Shown here: positions 60,215 through 64,000 of the stretch, one piece after another
Position numbering within the stretch: the stretch's first letter is position 1
Layout of the letters: every line of letters starts with the position of its first letter
NCBI GenBank assembly: GCA_032622095.1
Contig: CP136063.1
Span: 147,299,379 to 147,363,378 of the forward strand
Length of the DNA: 64,000 nucleotides
Source of the DNA: Siphonodentalium dalli
Taxonomy: Eukaryota > Mollusca > Scaphopoda > Gadilida > Siphonodentaliidae
Reading direction: 5' to 3'
Notes under the pieces: model-generated
Seen by the model: only the letters and a program-made list of their open reading frames with translations
Told to the model about the DNA's origin: nothing
The model's database searches: none
Made by a program: the position numbers and the translations under genes

Positions 60215-61560
60215 ATGTTTACCCATACCATAGTATGGTAAACATAGTGTCGTTGCCCGGATTGACCACTCGTCGTTGGTCCGTCTGTCTGTCCGTCTGT
60301 CCGTCTGTCCGTAGACACTTTACGAGTAATGCGATAACTCAAACATTTTTTATCCGATCGAAACCAAATTTTGTATATGGGTTTCTCAGCCCAAAATACA
60401 GATCGAGTTCGAATTTGGGTTTGATCCGAGATTTTGTTACAGAGTTATGGCCCTTTTTCAACTTAGAATTCACGCATTCTGCCATAACTCAAACATTTTT
60501 TATCTGATTGGAACCAAATTTGGTATGTGAGTTTCACAGTTTCACAGTTCGAATATGGGTTTGATCCGATTAATTTTAAAGGAGTAATGACCCTTTTTCG
60601 AAGAAAAAAATTGAAAAAAAAAATCGATTTAAATTTTTTTTTACTTTTAACTTTTATAATAATAATAATAAAAAAAATGTCATTGACATTGTCATTTGTT
60701 TTCATTTAGATATTGATGATTATGATAAAAGTTGATAAAAAGATTTCCAATGTGTCCCTTTAATTTTTTTAAATAATTAAAAAGTTTTTAAGTTAAAAAA
60801 AATTGAAAAACTAACACCATTATAACTCTGCCAAGGGTACCCCGAATCACCACACCAAATTTGATTAAATCGGTCCAAAATCTTGTGATATGTACTGGTA
60901 AATCTGTTTGGAGCAACATTAAATCCAATTCACCAATTGCCTTTGGACTACTTAGCTATTGATAAGGCTATATTATTTTCTGATGTCTCTTATGCCAATG
61001 TGCAAATAATCTGATAAAGAAGGCTATGGTATCTAATTTAAAATAAAGATTCAACAATAAACATCACATGATATTAACAGTAGACATCTCTGCTGCAGAG
61101 TTATATCTTCAGATGGTCTGATATCATTATAATTGTTATTGGTTTAATAGAGAGGTCAGTGTTCAACATAAACAATTCCTGTGATATTTTGACAGCTCTG
61201 CTATATAATTGATATTAATGGGTCAGTGGTGAGGTTGCTTATCTGTATACTAGGACACATTATTATTGTAAACTTAAATTGGACTCTCTTAACCCAAGTA
61301 TTCCATGTCCAGGTCACACCTACACATTTAACCCATGGGCTTGCTGGCTGTGGCGGTTTAGCATTACAGATCCTGTACCAGTGCATTCTCTTATATAAAT
61401 GCCAGTGACCCATAAATTCCAATAATTTGTGTTATGTACATTTGTCTATAATAGTACATAACAGTATACTCTATAATTCAACACCAAAACTCTCATTTAT
61501 CCGATCATATTAAATTTTTATCGCCAAGGGATGGGTTAACATCTGCCGATCGTGATCGGC
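60215..61560. mobile_element. Family J-type insertion inside the Helitron
   Basis: Begins with a stem TTTACCCATACCATAGTATGG...TAAA, then GTCCGTCTGTCTGTCCGTC repeats (60278-60313). Two units follow at about 152-bp spacing (AACTCAAACATTTTTTATC at 60336 and 60487, GTTTGATCCGA, ATGRCCCTTTTTC). Long A/T runs occur at 60600-60800. A fragment of family A lies at about 61331-61402 (TAGCATTACAGATCCTGTAC, CAGTGCATTCTCTTATA). It appears to separate the two halves of one inverted Helitron copy. Confidence 0.55.
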
Positions 61561-61933
61561 CTCTCGTTGTGAAATGCGAGCGAAGTTTCTTTTTTTTTCT
61601 GGCGGCATTACTAAATAGACGAAAAAGTGCAAGAGCAATTAATTATGTCCGCTAATGTGTTGCTGAACGAATTGACTTATGCGCGGAAGCGGCGTAATTG
61701 CCCTCTGTACTGAATGAAATTTAACTATGATGTCACGATAATAATGAATACATGGTTACGGATTAAAATGATTCCGTAACATGAAAACGCGAGGTCTGGT
61801 GCAAACAGTAGCCAGCCCATGTCCTTTACCGGGTCAAGTTACGCCTAGATACCAAATTTCGAGGCGATCGGTCGAGAAACCACAAAGTGTATAGGGAACA
61901 CACACACACACACACAGACATTCTCATTTATAT

Positions 61934-62059
61934 ATTGCCGCCGAAAAAAAAAGAAGAAACTTGGCTCGCATTTCACAAAAACCGAGGTGGAATCGGGTGA
62001 CCAGACAGCATGAAACCCCAGAGCAGCAGCGTAATAGTGTTTTTTTTACATTTTCGGCA
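61934..62059 (+). pseudogene. Helitron replicase N-terminal fragment
   Basis: The frame reads a basic stretch (AAEKKRRNLARISQKPRWNR) followed by VTRQHETPEQQRN. Basic N-termini with ETPEQR-type repeats are common in animal Helitron Rep-helicase proteins. The initiating ATG is lost (ATT/TTG), and the frame runs into T-rich sequence soon after 62038. The inverted partner at 60060-60214 encodes the same stretch on the minus strand. No Rep (HUH) or helicase motifs remain. Confidence 0.4.
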
Positions 62060-62247
62060 ACTTTTATTCGAATTGTCGTTACTCAACTGAATAACATGTG
62101 TTTTAAATACACCACAGGAGTTCACCTTCTGTCAAATGTATTTTAAAATAAACACGCGGGTGGATTTGTGTGTTCTTACATGAAGTAGCCTATGTTTATT
62201 TGTTAAAATCTCTATTTTTCCCGAGCATCGCCGGGTCCATCCTCTAG

Positions 62248-63089
62248 TAGGTTATAAATGTGATGACAACATCGATAAATATAATGCTAAATATACATGC
62301 TTTAATAAATTTATGATAACAAACAGAGCTCTGTAAAAAAATTGTGTATCCAACATGGAATGGGAAGACCCTCGATGTCTAAGAAAATACTTTGATAATC
62401 CTGTGTGGAATTTTGATCTTCTATATATAGTAGGTGTCCACTAGTAGTTGACTAAGGGCCTTGACTAGTCAACTACGGAATACCTAAGTTGTTTCAACAC
62501 TAGATCTACTTGATCCCAGCTTATAATACTTGGTGAATGACTACAGGCCACACCGACGAAGAAACAATTGCTAATTTTTGCAAGTTTACTTTTGAAAATT
62601 GTGATGAAATCACCAATTCAAATGTGCCTCTTAATGCAAAATCGGCTTTATACATGTGACAGCTGTCCACTCAATATCTACCCTACACGATACATGACTG
62701 GTAAAAAAATTCTCCCAGAGGTATAATGCTATATTCACGGTACTAATAGTCAAAATGTCTTTGCTGGTGAAAAAAACGTTGATTCAATCAATATGTTTTG
62801 TCCGTTGATGTGGATTGAAAAGAGGTTGAATCATTGAAATTTTGCATGTTGTTTCCAAAAAGTTTCTTCCGAATATTGCTAAACACACTCCTCATATTTC
62901 CACTGAGAAAGTGGTAATAATATTTAGACTAAATAACATGATGCACAGTATCACAGTTTTCAACTGAATAATTCAATGAATAAACATCGATTCATTCAAT
63001 GTTTTGTGTGGTGGCTCTGGCTGAAAAAGAATTTATTTATAAAAACCATTGAAATTTTGTTTGTTGTAATAACATAATGCTGTCAGGCA
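62248..63089. other. Upstream sequence, no gene seen
   Basis: Starts with the second copy of the Helitron-flanking direct repeat (to about 62330). The remainder has no recognised gene or repeat. Confidence 0.45.
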
Positions 63090-63202
63090 TTGTGGTGTAT
63101 TAACGGCCCGTCAGTAATGATTAACTGCCCTCAATTTCCTCTCGGGCCTTTATAAGCTGCCAGGCTGTTAGTCATTTCTGTTGGCTGTTAATACACCACA
63201 AC
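63090..63202. repeat. Fold-back, about 35-bp arms
   Basis: TTGTGGTGTATTAACGGCCC, GTCAGTAATGATTAAC pairs imperfectly with GTTAGTCATTTCTGTTGGCT, GTTAATACACCACAA around a roughly 40-base spacer. Confidence 0.75.
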
Positions 63203-63330
63203 GTCCTCCAACTTGGTCACTTGCTGCCAGTTACTGTCAACAGCTGATGAATCATTGAATGGTGGTGTGACTGAACACCAAGCCAAATCAAGCCATACCA
63301 AGCCGTAGGAAATAAGAAGCAAAATTGAAG

Positions 63331-63493
63331 TTTATTATACATTTATTGCATTGTTTCGAGGTTGACATGAGGATTTATCAACCCGAGGAAGTTAATATTC
63401 ACCGAGGCTGCAGGCCGAGGTGAATATTAACTTCCAAGGGTTGATAAATCCTCGTGTCAACCTCGAAACAATGCAATAAGTGTTTTATTATAT
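63331..63493. repeat. Long fold-back centred on CTGCAG
   Basis: Arms of about 80 bp with few mismatches (TTGCATTGTTTCGAGGTTGA, ATTTATCAACCC, AAGTTAATATTCACC and their complements) meet at GGCTGCAGGCC. No coding capacity. Its TTTATCAACC/GAGG layout resembles the fold-back at 55713. Confidence 0.9.
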
Positions 63494-63604
63494 GATCTGC
63501 CAATGTTACGAAGCCTATTAGGCCCAAAATACCTTACTGACCCGTGTATTTATGTACATGGATCCATCAAATGCACAACAATGTGATTCAGGGGTGTTTA
63601 GTTA

Positions 63605-63780
63605 CATATAACCATGAATTGCGCTTTTAAAGTCGCAATTGATTGCGCTTAAGCCCAATTGATTGCACTTAAGTGCAAATTATTATGCTTATATAAAACG
63701 CGAATAATTGCGCTTAAGCATAATTATTTGCCCTTAAGCGCAATTCATTATTAAATGTGAATTTGGCCTCTCATAAATTA
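63605..63780. repeat. CTTAAG palindrome array with GGCCTC hairpin half
   Basis: ATTGCGCTTAAGCCCAATTG, ATTGCACTTAAGTGCAAATT, ATTGCGCTTAAGCATAATT and GCCCTTAAGCGCAATT occur at close spacing, followed by TTAAATGTGAATTTGGCCTC. This is the same pairing of modules as at 50230-50760, but 13 kb away and upstream of the gene. Confidence 0.8.
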
Positions 63781-64000
63781 TCCAGAGTTCAGGGACTATG
63801 CATGTGTGCTAATGCACAGGTCCTGTGGTTTAAATCGGCGATATCACTTTCCGCCGGGGACCGTAAAAACACGGAATCGGCTGGTCGCTTTGTTTAACAT
63901 ACATCTTGCGACAGGGTGTTTCAGGTTTTGGATCCATATAAGAGTCAATATCAATTTTGGTCAAAATTTATGTCCTCGGATGATGAGTGCATAATGCAAC

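Larger units (their letters stand above)
59709..62247 (+). mobile_element. Helitron, rearranged mosaic, 2.5 kb
   Basis: The 5' end is TCTTAATATATAAATGCG preceded by host A (59708). The 3' end has stem CCCGAGCATCGCCGGGT, CCATCCT, CTAG (62244-62247) followed by host T, so insertion is between A and T as expected for Helitrons. Inside, the 5' segment (59709-60042) recurs inverted at 61571-61938, and a second segment (60060-60214) recurs inverted at 61975-62140. The order is A-plus, C-minus, insert, A-minus, C-plus, tail. Only a fragment of replicase-like coding is left, so it is non-autonomous. Confidence 0.75.

Noticed and set aside
60067-60507. 146-codon open frame
   Set aside because: Runs across the antisense of a Helitron segment and a GTCC/GTCT simple repeat; an artefact of repeat sequence.

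Overview
This is an A+T-rich, intron-dominated stretch of an animal nuclear genome, most likely a mollusc. No operon-like or densely coding layout is visible. The only recognisable host gene is basonuclin (BNC1/BNC2 family zinc-finger protein) on the minus strand. The mollusc assignment is an inference from the repeat types: 158-191 bp tandem cores capped by GACG/GACA microsatellites, as in bivalve 'pearl'-like elements, many fold-back MITEs, and Helitron ends. I have not confirmed it by a search.

Gene layout: an exon at 12417-12315 encodes the conserved Cys-rich basonuclin N-terminal block (AIRCT...CTCECF.PGK...C..CKHGWVAH). It has an excellent acceptor (long pyrimidine tract, CAG) and an exact donor (GTGAGT). 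At 58882-58823 lies a 20-codon candidate first coding exon ending in ILQ at a CAG|GTAAGT donor in phase 0, which matches the phase-0 acceptor of the first exon and would read ...EILQ-AIRCT..., close to vertebrate BNC2 ...EVQ-AIRCT.... If this is right, positions 12418-58822 are one 46.4-kb intron, 1-12314 is part of the next intron, and 58883-64000 is leader, promoter and upstream sequence. I did not recognise the following basonuclin exon in 1-12314, so that intron probably also exceeds 12 kb.

The rest is mobile DNA and unique intronic sequence. Repeat families: (A) 220-265 bp piggyBac-type MITEs with TTAA target duplications (1561, 2240, 7526, 47022); (B) hairpin elements around AAATGTTCAGATAA (3195, 4757, 26732); (D) about 150-bp tandem units (18175, 41515, 47755); (E) near-perfect fold-back Tc1/mariner-type MITEs, TA-CAGTAATGC...GCATTACTG-TA (8378, 20696, 24781 half, 37678, 49286, 53619); (G) arrays of a palindrome TTGCRCTTAAGYGCAA with an associated hairpin (48960-50760, 51720-52450, 54146-54440, 63605-63780); (H) 862-bp TTAA elements carrying CTACGAGTTAACTCGTAG palindromes (52567, 54797); (I) 320-bp fold-backs (11171, 14694); (J) elements with tandem cores plus GACG/GACA runs and, in the clearest copies, C-rich inverted termini (5697, 23858, 32390, 36770, 40850, 60215). 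There are also Helitron ends (2570, 52146) and a bounded 2.5-kb Helitron mosaic (59709-62247), a Kolobok-like TTAA element (8677), and a CpG-rich element with a 9-bp target duplication (57359-58164) just downstream of the candidate first exon.

Several insertions are nested and can be dated relative to one another: E inside H inside a G-type array, and E inside one arm of a G inverted repeat whose other arm keeps the empty site. No tRNA, rRNA, CRISPR array or second protein-coding gene could be supported.
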